Part shown: piece after piece, positions 31,636 to 45,518 of the stretch
Layout of the letters: every line of letters starts with the position of its first letter
Numbering within the stretch: position 1 is the stretch's first letter
Source of the DNA: Cololabis saira
Taxonomy: Eukaryota; Chordata; Actinopteri; Beloniformes; Belonidae
Direction of reading: 5' to 3'
Length of the DNA: 64,000 nucleotides
NCBI RefSeq assembly: GCF_033807715.1
Contig: NC_084592.1
Location: 26,821,501 to 26,885,500 of the forward strand
Made by a program: the position numbers and the translations under genes
Notes under the pieces: generated by a model
Told to the model about the DNA's origin: nothing
The model's input: the letters and a program-made list of their open reading frames with translations, nothing else
The model's database searches: none

Positions 31636-32395
31636 AGTACTCGAGTTGAGGGGGGATGAGGGGGGATGGCATCCCCCCTGAAATAAAAACAGTCAAAATC
31701 ATCCCCCCTGTAAAACTGCCATCCCCCCTTTCCATCCCTTATGTCATTTCATCAATGAATGTGGTTTTACTGATATTTCAACATTTAGAGTCATCACCAG
31801 AAAAATTACACCAGAAAAATAACTTATTTGACTATTTTTACCTGTTTCAAGTAAATTTTCACTTGAAATAAGTAGAAAAATCTGCCAGTGGGACAAGATT
31901 TATCTTCTCATTACAAGCAAAAAAATCTTGTTCCACATGCAGATTTTTGTACTTATTTTAAGTGAAAATCTACTTGAAACAGGTGAAAATTGTTGTTTTT
32001 TCCAGTGATAAGTCTTGTTTAAAGTGTAATGAGATTTTTTTTACTAAAATGAGACATTTTAACTAGAAATAAGACAAATATTCTTGTTAAGATTGTGAGT
32101 TTTTACAGTGATCCATTTTACTTATCCTGTGAAGGACAGAGTCATATTGATAAGTTCAGAAAACTGTTTTTTATTGTTGTGTTTTGATGTATTTGATGTA
32201 AGCCCAGTGGATATTTAAAGCTTACAGAAAGCTGCATTTAACTGCTGCTATGTCATTCCTGCAGTATTTCTGTAGGTGTTTTGGTCAGTGCTATTATTTG
32301 TAATATATTATATTATTTGTAATCAACACAAATTATCTGTCCCCATATGATAAAATCCACCATCCCCCCTGATTTTTTTTTACAACTCGAGTACT
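31636..32395. mobile_element. terminal-inverted-repeat element, 760 bp, with nested palindromic MITE
   Basis: The ends are AGTACTCGAGTTG (31636-31648) and its complement CAACTCGAGTACT (32383-32395). Next to each lie GGGGGGATG / CATCCCCCCT blocks. Inside, 31789-32112 is a palindromic MITE whose arms (CTGTTTCAAGTAAATTTTCACTTGAAATAAG and its complement) surround a central loop near 31900-31925. There is no ORF. The family is unknown to me. Confidence 0.75.
31789..32112. mobile_element. palindromic MITE nested in the 760-bp element
   Basis: Two arms of about 75 bases are inverted copies. Left landmarks are TTTCAAGTAAATTTTCACTT and AAAAATCTGCCAGTGGGAC. Right landmarks are ATCTTGTTCCACATGCAG and AAGTGAAAATCTACTTGAAA. 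The right end TTTTTACAGTG is the usual terminus of this family. A second, truncated relative is at 47262-47430. Confidence 0.75.
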
Positions 32396-32889
32396 GAGTA
32401 GTAGTAGTTTTAGTAGTGTAACTAGAAGGTTGATAAGATAATGCTTTGATGTACAAGGCACAATCAAGTTTTTTTTGTCAAGATTTCTTCAAGTCTTGCG
32501 GACATGTTCACTTCACTTTATTTGTGGTTTAATAACTTGGTCTGCCATTACTTTACCAGAGCACAGCAATCTGTCAGCAGAAACACTTCTCCAGATGGTA
32601 GACGTTGCAGATGTTTTGCGATGCGCCTGGCAAGTCCTATTACTCTCTTCACCTCCAGTCCACACTGATAGATGACATCGAGGTTTGTAGGAAGTTTTGG
32701 AGGATTTAAAGTGGTGGTGATTAGTATACATGCGTACACGCGCCACTTTGTTATTGTCCAAACACACCTGGCATACCTAATAGAGTTGTTATGATCTTGC
32801 TTTTATACAGCACCCCAATTGATTGAAATAAAACAGTCCAGATGTTAAGATAAAGGATTATATTTATTTCCATTGTCCATCTGCACTGT

Positions 32890-33225
32890 GACAGGCTGAA
32901 TATGACCAGAAAGTATAGCATTACATCTTTAAATGTATCTTGTCTGAATGCTGCTGCCCGAGTTCTCACCAGAAATAAGAAAGTGGATCACATCACTCCA
33001 GTTCTGAGATCTTTACACTGACTCCCTGAACCTCAGAGAATAGACTTTAAAATTCTTCTATTAGTTTATAAATAACTGAATGGTTTAGGACCAAAATACA
33101 TCAAAGACGTGTTGCCATGTCAACCAACCAGACCTGTCAGGTCTTCTGGTTGATGTGTGCTCTGTGTCCCCAGAATCAGAACCAAACAGAGAAGCAGCAT
33201 TCATCTTTTAAAATTGTTGATTTGG
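32890..33225 (+). mobile_element. LINE reverse-transcriptase C-terminal fragment
   Basis: The plus-strand translation around 32946-33110 shows LNAAARVLTRNKKVDHITPV, then RIDFKILLLVYK and LNGLGPKYI, with in-frame stops. This is the standard C-terminal end of a common teleost LINE. It is 5' truncated and dead. Confidence 0.75.
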
Positions 33226-33999
33226 TCAAGTGTAGGGTTTTGCTTTCTGTCATAGATAAATGTTCTTTTTTTTAGGATACGTTCACATGCATTTAGATCT
33301 CCTTGGACTTCATTTTGTTTTTATGTTAGACAGTTAGACACTTAATACCAACTCAGTACCTGATATCAACTCTGGACCTTCTGCTGCTTCATTTTTCTTG
33401 AAATAGCGAAGGAATAGACCCAACCTGGCCTCGTCATTTATTTTCAGTAAATTGGCCAAATACTTTTGACCCCCTTGAAAATGGAGATACTTAACTTAGA
33501 ATGTATACAATTCCTAAATAGTAAATACCACATTTTCTTAAATTATACTGTAGCTGAAAGAAGGATTCATATATTTTCTTTGTTAGTCCTAACCACTAAT
33601 CCATTGTGACGCACAACCTGACCACATGATGAAGAAATGAATTTCAAGGTTAAACACTCAGAGCAAGGCATTTGTTCCTATGGAACAGGCAGCTTGTATA
33701 CATCTGGAAAGGAAACATCAGTTTTGAAAAGCACATACAAGTTTTAGAATAACACACGCTCCCGTCTTTTTTAGGAATGAGCTATTATCTTTCAGCAAGA
33801 CATTGCCAAAAATGTCATGATGCAACCATTGCCAAGCATGGATACATAGTAGAAGTGGTCAGTTGCTGAACTGGGATGCTGAGCTCTAAATCCGGATAAG
33901 CAGGGAAGGAAATTCTGCCGGGTCTAAATCCAGGATTTCCGGCATCACAAAGGAGCCTCTCCTTTATTCGGTGTAATTTACACTGTAGTAAATTACACA

Positions 34000-34600
34000 G
34001 AACTGTGCTTTTTAACTTAAATATATTTCCTCAGTTCAAACATTTGATGTCTTTTGGTGATCTGTTATGAATAAAATGTGAGTGCAAGTCATTGTATTCT
34101 GTTTTTAATTTACATCTCCCACACCATCCCAACTTTTTGATATTGGATTTGTAATTCTGCTACTTTATTGTTTACGGTACCATGCCAATCAATACCTGTA
34201 GAGTTTTTCAAAGCATCACACAGTTGCTTGCTGGAAAGTCACTCTTGTTTTAAGTGTTTTCAACTCATGAATAGTTTTTTTCACCATAAAAAAGCCTGAA
34301 AGCAAATTGCTTGGACATGACATTATAACTCCAGATTGATGGGCGGCAACAATTGCTTCTCTAACATAACTGATGATTTCTTTCTTTCTTATCGTTGTGT
34401 TAACACACACCTCGCTGTTCCAAAACCTGCTTTTATATACAGTAGGTGTTCACACTCGCTGATTATTAGTCAGATGCATTTGATCAGCAGCACCTGGCTG
34501 CTACTTCATCTCTCAAAGTCATGCATGCTTTATAGGTGTACTTTTTATTTTTTGAGGTTGTATTTATCTTGTTGTTAGCCCGGGCTGGGAATTATTGTTA
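34000..34600. mobile_element. Tc1-like / related DNA transposon terminal fragments
   Basis: 34095-34160 (ATTCTGTTTTTAATTTACATC, CCATCCCAACTTTTTG) resembles the end of the same family as 27660. 34360-34510 (GTGTTAACACACACCTCGCTG, CATTTGATCAGCAGCACCTGG) resembles the end of another Tc1-like family. Similar pieces lie at 36215-36310. The boundaries are poor. Confidence 0.45.
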
Positions 34601-34849
34601 AACCATCAATGTTTTGGAACCAGTTTTATAACTCTTAAGAGATTCATTCACTGGATAAAGCAGTGTACACAGTGCCGCAGTAACCACCAGTGGGATCACG
34701 TAACGAAGTTTCACACTTCACTGGGGAACCAGATAAGAATTCTCCCTGTCTCCTTCACCATTTGCTATTTTGTTTGAATCACTTTCAGCAGCAATATGAC
34801 AAAACCCCAAAATTGAAGGAATTCAAACAACACAACATAAAATTAGTCT

Positions 34850-35880
34850 TTGTGTAAATTACGTATTACTATATCTAGAGGCTCAGTACAAATCTATGCA
34901 AGAGACTTCCAATATTATTCATATTTTTTTCAAGATCTTTATAGTATTAATTGCCTTACTCGTCATTCCTGTACTAAAAAGACGGATCAAGGTTTAGATT
35001 ACTGGACAAACCTTCCATTTTCACATATGGGCGTTATAGCTATGGTTAAAATGAAAACACTTCCACAAATGAATTACCTATTTTAGCAGCACTACCAACT
35101 GCTCCTACAGACAACTGTTTCAGCTCAGTTAAATATTTAGTAACACATTGCTACTGGAAAAACAAAAAACTCAAGTTTTTCTCAACACTGCAAAAGCAAA
35201 AATCATTTGGAGGCTTGGAAACTCCCCACTTTCAAATTTGCTGCAATATTTAGTAAAATGGATTGAAAAAGAAAACAACAACTTGTGGAGAATTAGAAAA
35301 TACCTCTGTTTCTGACTTACCCTTTCAATAAAGATGAACTACCTACAATTAACTTAACTCTAACAGCATGGTGAAAAGCAATCAAAATCCTATTTAAAAC
35401 CATGTAAATTTTCCCCAATCTTTAATTTATTTATTTATTTTATCAATAACCAGTTTATCACTTTAATACATTATTCCAGAGGTATGGTATTGAGGGAGAA
35501 TTGTTTCGACATTACAAACTGTTTAAAAAAACATCAACAATTAAATCTGAAATCAAATCAAAGATAAACACAACTAATAATATATTGCAGCACCCTAGAT
35601 TTATTGAGGAAATTATGAGATCACAAACTCCCAAAAACTTGAGAATCTACAAACTTACATCCAATACTGATACAGGATCAAGCCCTCTGATACCCAAATG
35701 AGAAAATGATTTGACAGTCTCTTCAGTCCCAATTTCTGGACAAATATCTGTAATAACATCTTCTCTATGACAAAGAATGCAAATGTACAATGTATTCAGT
35801 ACAAAATCATTCACAGGTCTCACATTGCAGAATGAAAAATATTTAAAATGGGCCTAGGGGACACCTGGGTAACACTGATT
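34850..35880 (+). mobile_element. L1-type LINE ORF2 C-terminal remnant
   Basis: The plus-strand frame near 34985-35086 reads LPFSHMGVIAMVKMKTLPQM, followed by NYLF. Later frames read YWKNKKLKFFSTLQKQKSFG, then LETPHF. These are the motifs after the reverse transcriptase in fish L1/Tx1-like ORF2 (NLPFS-GVI-IKM-LPR-YLF; GGL-LP-F). Many stops and indels are present. Confidence 0.65.
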
Positions 35881-37130
35881 ATTACTGTCTCGTCAAATGT
35901 CCTCGCCCACCTGTTCATGGCTTTTGTTCAAGAGTAAGAGAGAAACTCTCAACAATTTTGAGCTACAGAATCTATTTGTTCTGACTAGATAACTGTAGTA
36001 AACTTGACAATCTTACAATTAAATAAAGAAACCCGGTCCCTATCCCTATCCCCACTCTCACATATGCAGAAGAAAATATACATATTTTAAAAAAAAGTTA
36101 TTTTTGCCAATTTTGACACTAACCCACCTCATATATGTAGACAGTTGTGCAAATAAATAAATAAAAAACAGTTTAAATATTGATATGCAGCAACAGCTGC
36201 TTCTCTAAGATCATTCATTAGATCTTTCCCTTTTTGCATGGTGTTAACACGCACCTAAATAGACTAGACAATTAAATTGCAACAAAGCATGCTTTTATAG
36301 ATGTTCACCATAGTAAATTTATCAAGGACTGACTGAAACCGTAGAACAGAAAATAGCTTCTTGCTTCTTGCTTCTTCATGAGTGATGGAATATATAAATA
36401 ATTACCAACTATATCCTTTATTTTATTTAAACAAAGCCAACATAATGCTTTTTTCTTTGTGACAATAGTTTGCACAGCAACACATTTGCAGAAAACCAGG
36501 CTGTGAAGATAGTAGACCTGTAAAATATTAAGTTGGATACGATAACGATAAAAATGTTGAGCTATTTTATTATTATTTTTATGCCTTTATAACCACAATT
36601 CAGAAATATATTTAAAAAAAAACAGAGCTATTGCCAGATCTCATTAAGATCAAGTGGTAAAAATTATTACAATTATCATAGTAATAATATATCCTTTCAG
36701 TACTCAAAAGTTTAAGCCTTCTTTTACATTATTATGAATTGTAATAAACCAGGTATGTAATTCATTGTTAACAATCATCTCTCATTGAGGACTTGAAGAG
36801 GAATACATGCCCTGTCCTTCAAATTTCTATTAGCTTTACACAACAGGAATCTAGTCCAATAACGGGGTCTCCAGCTGCCTTGGACTACTCCCTTGCCCCC
36901 TAACATCCTTCTTCCCGTTCTCTCACTCTCACTTCCTCACCTGTCAGAGGTGGAATGTCGCTGGCGGTTACAGTACTCCAGGGTCCAACTCCACACAGAT
37001 GTAACTATGCTCAGTCAAAACGTTTCCCAGTTTATGTCACTAGCAACACACGGCAGCACTTACTGCAGGACAGCAGCTGCTGTCTGCTCGAAACAAGTAG
37101 CTACTGCAGGTCAGAGCGGAGGGAAGAAAG
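35881..37130. other. intergenic sequence, no gene recognised
   Basis: AT-rich sequence with a small Tc1-like terminal fragment near 36215-36310. The GC-richer stretch 36840-37130 holds short overlapping ORFs without family resemblance. Confidence 0.45.
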
Positions 37131-37729
37131 ATGCACTGCTGCAGGCTGAACATTAACTCAGTCAGGACAGCTCATGTAGCTGCAGAGTTTATTGCAGCAT
37201 TTGTTAATTGGAGAAACAGAACAATCCAAAATTACTATTATTAGTTTTTTACTTCCTTTTATTTTTTGCATTCTGATTACTATGTATATGTACAAGTATA
37301 CCATAAACCTACATAAAATCTTCAGTTGAGCATTTACTAAGAGAAAACATGCCTCCATCCACAACCCAGAGAAGTTGGGACAATACAGAAAATACAAATT
37401 GAAAAGAAAATAGTGATTCTTACATATACTTTCATTCATTATTTGCATGTTCATTTATTTTAACTCTATAATGCATATCTTTAAATGACTTAAGGAATAT
37501 ATAGGATTGTAGAGGAAACGGACAAGGATACTAATCTAAGCTGTCTGAGTATTTGTTTTATTTTGCAGGAATGGTATGATAACCTCTGAATATGTCTGTA
37601 ATAAGTTATAGGAACATTAAAATTTAGTAAAAATGTACTTCCCAACTATTTCTGGAATGTGTTGCAAGCTGGAAGAGACACAAAACTAGGTAGATTAACA
37701 AATCACATTATAAGTTGACAAGAAAAAAC
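37131..37729. repeat. duplicated block X (copy 3' of mstn)
   Basis: Starting at ATGCACTGCTGCAGGCTGAA, this block is present again at 43888-44479 in the same orientation with few differences by eye. It includes GAACATTAACTNAGTCAGG, CATCCACAACCCAGAGAAGTTGG and TTTATTTTGCAGGAATGG. It has no convincing ORF and is either a dispersed element or part of a local duplication. Confidence 0.85.
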
Positions 37730-39689
37730 ATTACTTATCTCAGATTTATAGTGTCTGCAAAGAAAGTAAATAGAAGCATCACTCCATTCAATTTTTTTTT
37801 AATAAAATGAAATTTTAATATCATCCCAAACTTTTTCTGATCTGGAGTTTAGTGCTACAAAATTGAAATATTGCAGCTAGATCATTTTGAAAGTTTAAGC
37901 ATCATATTTACGTGCGATCCAGAAGTAATGCTGTTATTGTATTCTTAAGTGGTTACATTTTAAAACATCTGAACATATTCTGACAGACTGCTGAAGTACT
38001 CATAGTTTGTTTTGCCACTTTAAACTGCATATAGAAACAGTTGTAGTATCATTATGCAGATAGTACATGGGTGAAAAGCAAAGGTTGTAAGATGCTTCAG
38101 TTCTGGTCGGTTAAATCTGCTGTAATCAATGAGGCAGATATTGAATGCATCATTTAATTTTAAACTTTAGTCTTAGTCCAGATTTATTTATTTTTTTTTT
38201 TTTTTAATTTTCAGACCTTTCATTAACTTTTCTTTCCTCTGCCACCAACAAACTGAGAAGTGCAAAATCTGCAACCCCCCTCCTCCGAGGAAAAGAGGCT
38301 CTGCAGATCCACTCTACCCATGGTCTGCTCTGCGCTGTGACTGATCTCTGTGGCGCTTTTCCAGCTCTCAGCAGGAAAGGAAGTGGCTCTCATGGGCAGC
38401 GCTCAATTCGCCCTCTACTGGGCGGAAGTCAGGCCTCAATGAGGCCGTCAGTCCAATAGGTCATGCTGTCAGAGCGCACCACAGTTCACATCCTCTCATT
38501 AGACTGCAATACTTTCAACGTTCCCGTCCATGGAAAAAAGCAAAGTCAGGGAAATTGGGCTGAATTACACTCGTGATGCAACAAGCCTATGGTGATGGAA
38601 CCGCGCAGGTGTAGTCAGGTAGACGGAGAGTGCTTCCATGATTTTCTGCACACATGCCACTGCACACAGGGCACACACCCACACGTTGCCTCTGCTACTT
38701 ATCAGTTTACGCCATGTGTTGAAGACGTAAAGATTCTCAGCTGCTGAAGTGTGAAATGAGACTGCAGTGTTGAGGTTCATACTGCAGCATCAAGACTGGG
38801 TATGATCTGTGAGCCAGGGGAATGATAGTAAATCTCTCTGAATTAAGTTAAGGGATAATGGCAGATCCAGTTTTATTCTTTCTGTAAACTTTAGTGAAAT
38901 CCAGTATTTTGGTTGGGATTTTCTTGTTGCAGTTCACAGCAAAAGTCAATTTTGTACAATGTTCAACTGAAAAATGACGATTGCGAATTATAACTGGTGT
39001 AAATTCAAGTGCTAAGACCTTAAAGCTTAGAATAGTAGAAAATTAACCACATTGCCAGCTGAATATGTGCTACTCAAAGAAACAGAACTCAACAAACAAG
39101 CTAGAGACTTTATTTGTTAAACAAGTATATAGAATTGCTGTATTACATCTTTTATCCTGCTACATTGTGGTTTTATATATTTAACCATCAGTGGCTTAGA
39201 AAGACAACTCCTTATGGAAACAATTGCATACAGTATGTATATAATACAAATTAGCAAACATATCAAAATCAGTTTTTACAACTTTTGTAGCAACCAATTC
39301 TTTCTATTGGTGTGCCATAGTGCAAACTGCGTTGTTTGTTAGACAGAGTTTTAAGCAAGATCTCAAAATTCACACGATTTCATTTTCTCCATCTTAAACA
39401 CATTTTCCTTTGTAGGCTGCATTCATCGTGCCTTCAGTTCAAGTCCTTCTGTCCAGTAAGCTGAATTTACAATCAGAATAATTCAAGTGTGTCGGGCAGG
39501 TCAGGCTCTGTTATATCTTTTTTTTTTTGTTTTTGTTTTTTTTGTTTTGTTTTTTTGTAAGATTGTGAAGATTACAAAGTGACCTTGAATGTTTCTCGGT
39601 CAGTTTCTGTATGGCAGAGTACATGATGACCTGTCAAAATATTAAGCGGGACTTCACCCTGGGAGAAAAGAGTTAAAGATTTCTGTTCC
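37730..39689. other. mstn downstream flank, no gene recognised
   Basis: Mostly AT-rich. A GC-richer island at about 38270-38560 (with CCCCCCTCCTCCGAGG and TCGCCCTCTACTGGGCGG) stands out but carries no ORF. Candidate mstn poly(A) hexamers are at 38872-38877 and 39109-39114 on the minus strand. Confidence 0.45.
39109..39114 (-). terminator. mstn: candidate mstn polyadenylation signal AATAAA
   Basis: TTTATT on the plus strand is AATAAA on the mstn strand, about 1.4 kb after the stop. I saw no closer match between it and the stop. If used, the MITE at 39690-39895 lies in the mstn 3' UTR. No transcript evidence is available. Confidence 0.3.
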
Positions 39690-39895
39690 CACTGCAAAAA
39701 ATTAATATCTAAGAAAGTAAAAGCGCCTTGTTTCAAGAAGATTAGAAGACTATTTTGCTATTTCTAACAATTCTAGTCAAGAAAAATGTTCTTACCCAAT
39801 TGGCAGGGATCATTTTGCTTAAAATATTACCATTTTGACTAGATTTTGGAATATTAGGCTTATTTCTAGATTTCTAGAGGGACTGTTTTGCAGTG
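39690..39895. mobile_element. 206-bp MITE with CACTGCAAAA terminal repeats
   Basis: The ends CACTGCAAAA (39690) and TTTTGCAGTG (ending 39895) are perfect inverted repeats. The interior is AT-rich with TTCTAGTCAAGAAAAATG / CATTTTGACTAGATTTT-type inverted pieces. It is likely a relative of the palindromic MITE family seen at 31789 and 47262. Confidence 0.8.
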
Positions 39896-40525
39896 TATCC
39901 TACAACATTCATTCTGCCAGGGTGAAATGTCACTCTAAACAGTCTAAAACTTTATCTTTCAAGCCCTTTCAAAATGTCCTTGAGGATTCCTGGTTTCTCT
40001 CTGAAAACATAACTCAAAATATGATTATCAAAAAACGTAGCAAAGCATAGTAAAAAGTGTAATAGCTTGTATCTTGGGTATGACTGGAGTGTAGTGGTAT
40101 AAATGGTGTACCAGTATAAACGGGCAGCATGTTTGTCTACAAAGGCAGTGAAAAAGAGAAGAAAAATACTTTTTTTGGATAACTTTGATCATTTCAGTCT
40201 ACATTCACTCCAAAGTGTGCATGTCTGTATGTGTGTCTTTGTGTGTCCTTGTGTGTTTTTGTTTTCCTGCATCTGGCTTCAAGCCCTCATGGCTAAGATT
40301 TCACTGGAGAAAAAAGAAAAGTAAGAACTATGCCAGTTGTGAAAGCACTGCCCTGCAGGAAGATCGAGCTGTTTGTGGCCTCTACTCTGGTTGTATTGCA
40401 CCATGGTCTGCAGAAAAGCGCTGGAAGTGGTGGATTGGTTGGATCAGAGAGTCTAAAGTGGGCAGGGGAGGGGGCCCGTCACACCAGCCCCTCCGACCTC
40501 CCTGCTCTCGCAGTAGAGTCTCAAC

Positions 40526-43146
<2,621 letters not shown>

Positions 43147-43312
43147 TGTCTCCCAAGCAGGTGGAACGGTTCGTTTGTGTTGTGTGTTTTGTTTTCAGAA
43201 GAAAAACGATAATAATAATCCCTTGGTAAAGTGCAGGACCTGATGCGCGCCTGGACTGCGTGTTGGACAAATGAGGCACTCTGACAGGCATCATACTTCA
43301 TTAGCGCGCACC

Positions 43313-43320
43313 TTTTTATA
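43313..43320 (-). promoter_or_regulatory. mstn: mstn TATA box (TATAAAAA)
   Basis: On the minus strand the sequence reads TATAAAAAGG, about 170 bases before the ATG. This implies a transcription start near 43285-43290 and a 5' UTR of roughly 140 bases. Fish and mammalian MSTN promoters are TATA-driven. Confidence 0.8.
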
Positions 43321-43358
43321 CTCCAACTTTAGCCTCTTTTGTGTCGTCTACGACTATG

Positions 43359-43363
43359 ATTGG
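43359..43363 (-). promoter_or_regulatory. mstn: mstn CCAAT box
   Basis: ATTGG on the plus strand (in TGATTGGCTGG) is CCAAT on the mstn strand, about 40 bases upstream of the TATA box. This is normal promoter spacing. Confidence 0.7.
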
Positions 43364-43393
43364 CTGGACAGGCAACGATGAATTTTAATCGAC

Positions 43394-43878
43394 TGACATT
43401 AAAACTTTTTTTTCGCTGTCAAACCTTGAAGGCATGCAGACTTGAGAATATGTGCTGAGCGTGTACACGGATGGATAAATTCGCGTTTTATCATGATTGC
43501 ATAATAACCACCATCGCAGTCTTCCCGACATCAACCACAAAGACCTTATGCGCCTTGCAAATGAACCTGATGATTCTTGGTGTATAGTATCTTCATTGAT
43601 ATGTAAATAAATACCAGGGAGTGGAAGTTAGTTTATGTAACAAGTTTGCCCCACACACACACAAAAAAACAACAGAATATCGACACACAAACAAAACAAA
43701 TATAGGAAACACAGTTTCCTTGCGTATAAAATTACTTCCACAAACTAAAAATTGCTTTCTCGGTCAAACATCTATGACTTTATCCTTCTAAAGTAGATGA
43801 TAAAACAGCGCTATCTTGTGGAAATCATACATCAGTAACCCAACATTAATATGTCCTCATATATCACACAAACCCACA
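43394..43878. repeat. mstn proximal upstream segment A (first copy)
   Basis: The segment starts TGACATTAAAAC and ends TATCACACAAACCCACA, directly upstream of the mstn CCAAT box. It recurs at 44489-44974 in the same orientation. It holds a forkhead-like GTAAATA at 43603-43609, also kept in the second copy. Small differences include a CA microsatellite near 43652. Confidence 0.85.
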
Positions 43879-43887
43879 TATGAATTC

Positions 43888-44479
43888 ATGCACTGCTGCA
43901 GGCTGAACATTAACTGAGTCAGGACAGCTCATGTAGCTGCAGAGTTTATTGCAGCATTTGTTAATTGGAGAAACAGAACAATCCAAAATTAGATCATGTT
44001 TTTTAGTTCCTTTTTTAATTTTTGCATTCTGATTACTATGTATAAGTACAGGTATACCATAAACCTACATAAAATCTTCAGTTGAGCATTTACTAAGGGA
44101 AAACATGCCTCCATCCACAACCCAGAGAAGTTGGGACAATACAGAAAATACAAATTGAAAAGAAAATAGTAATTCTTACATATACTTTCATTCATTATTT
44201 GCATGTTCATTTATTTTAACTCTATAATGCATATCTTTAAATGACTTAAGGAATATATAGGATTGTAGAGGAAAAGGACAAGGATAATAATCTAAGCTGA
44301 GTATTTGTTTTATTTTGCAGGAATGGTATGATAACCTCAGAATATGTCTGTAATAAGTAATAGGAACATTAAAATTTAGTAAAAATGTACTTCCCAACTA
44401 TTTCTGGAATATGTTGCAAGCTGGAACAGAAACAAAACTAGGTAGATTAACAAATCACATAAATTGACAAGAAAAAAAC
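43888..44479. repeat. duplicated block X' (copy 5' of mstn)
   Basis: This is a near-identical copy of 37131-37729 in the same orientation, with a few small indels. It lies exactly between the two copies of the mstn upstream segment. Confidence 0.87.
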
Positions 44480-44488
44480 GAGAAAAAT

Positions 44489-44974
44489 TGACATTAAAAC
44501 GTTTTTCACTGTCAAACCTTGAAGGCATGCAGACTGAGAATATGTGCTGAGCGTGTACACGGATGGATAAATTCATGTTTTATCATGATTGCATAATAAC
44601 CACCATCGCAGTCTTCCCGACATCAACCACAAAGACCTTATGCACCTTGCAAATAAACCTGATGATTCTTGGTGTATAGTAACTTCATTGATATGTAAAT
44701 AAATACCAGGGAGTGGAAGTTAGTTTATGTAACAAGTCTGCCCCATGGGGCAAACACACAAAAAAACAACACAATATTGACACACAAACAAAACAAATAT
44801 AGGAAATACAGTTTCCTTGTGTGTAAAATTACTTCCACAGACTAAAAATTGCTTTCTCGGTCAAACATCTATGACTTTATCCTCCTATAGTAAATGATAA
44901 AACACCGCCATCTTGTGGAAATCATACATCAGTAACCCAACATTAATATGTCCTCATATATCACACAAACCCAC
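44489..44974. repeat. mstn upstream segment A' (second copy)
   Basis: Same order of landmarks as 43394-43878: CTTGAAGGCATGCAGAC, GCGTGTACACGGATGGATAA, CACCATCGCAGTCTTCCCGA, GGAGTGGAAGTTAGTTTATG, CATCTATGACTTTATCC. By eye it differs by scattered substitutions and by CATGGGGCAAA at 44753. It lies 1.17-1.66 kb upstream of the mstn TATA box. Confidence 0.87.
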
Positions 44975-44984
44975 ACAAATATAT

Positions 44985-45480
44985 GTATATGATGAAGCTG
45001 AACTGGACAAATTAGTTGGTACCCACAACGTCATATTTTATCGCACAACCTTTCGAGGCAGTCTTTACAAATAAGTGATTGATGTGACTCTGTGACTCTT
45101 TGCTGCATGTAAACGTACTGACTGAGACTTCTGGACCTGCTAGACAGGTATTTTAGGCCCACTGCTCATGACCAAACTGCTCCAGCTTTCTCCTTTTTAA
45201 CGGGTTTCTTCTCCCAATGTTTGACACTACTTAGTCTTATTTTCTTTGAATGCTTCATTTCTTTGTATATGTTAACAGAGTGATGTAAATTAGCAAAATG
45301 TTCCAGTTCTGTCCCATCTGCTGATGTTCTTTTACCTTGGAGTTCATCGTGAATCTCTTTGGAAGTTGTTCTTGGTTCTTTGGTTTCCACACATATCATT
45401 TTTTCTGTTTGTCAACAGACTCTTGTCCACAACCCTGAACTTCTGTAATTTGCAACTTTAGCCACAGGAATATCAAGCTT
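44985..45480 (-). mobile_element. Tc1-like transposon 5'-part remnant
   Basis: Minus frame 45166-45399 contains KEPRTTSKEIHDELQGKRTS, the pattern of the second helix-turn-helix region of Tc1-like transposases, then HSKKIRLSSVKHWEKKP. The flank AACTGGACAAATTAGTTGGTAC resembles a Tc1-like terminal repeat. It is truncated and dead, and abuts the next Tc1-like element. Confidence 0.6.
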
Positions 45481-45518
45481 TCTTTCTTGATGCTTTCTTA
45501 AGATAGTACATTGCATAT

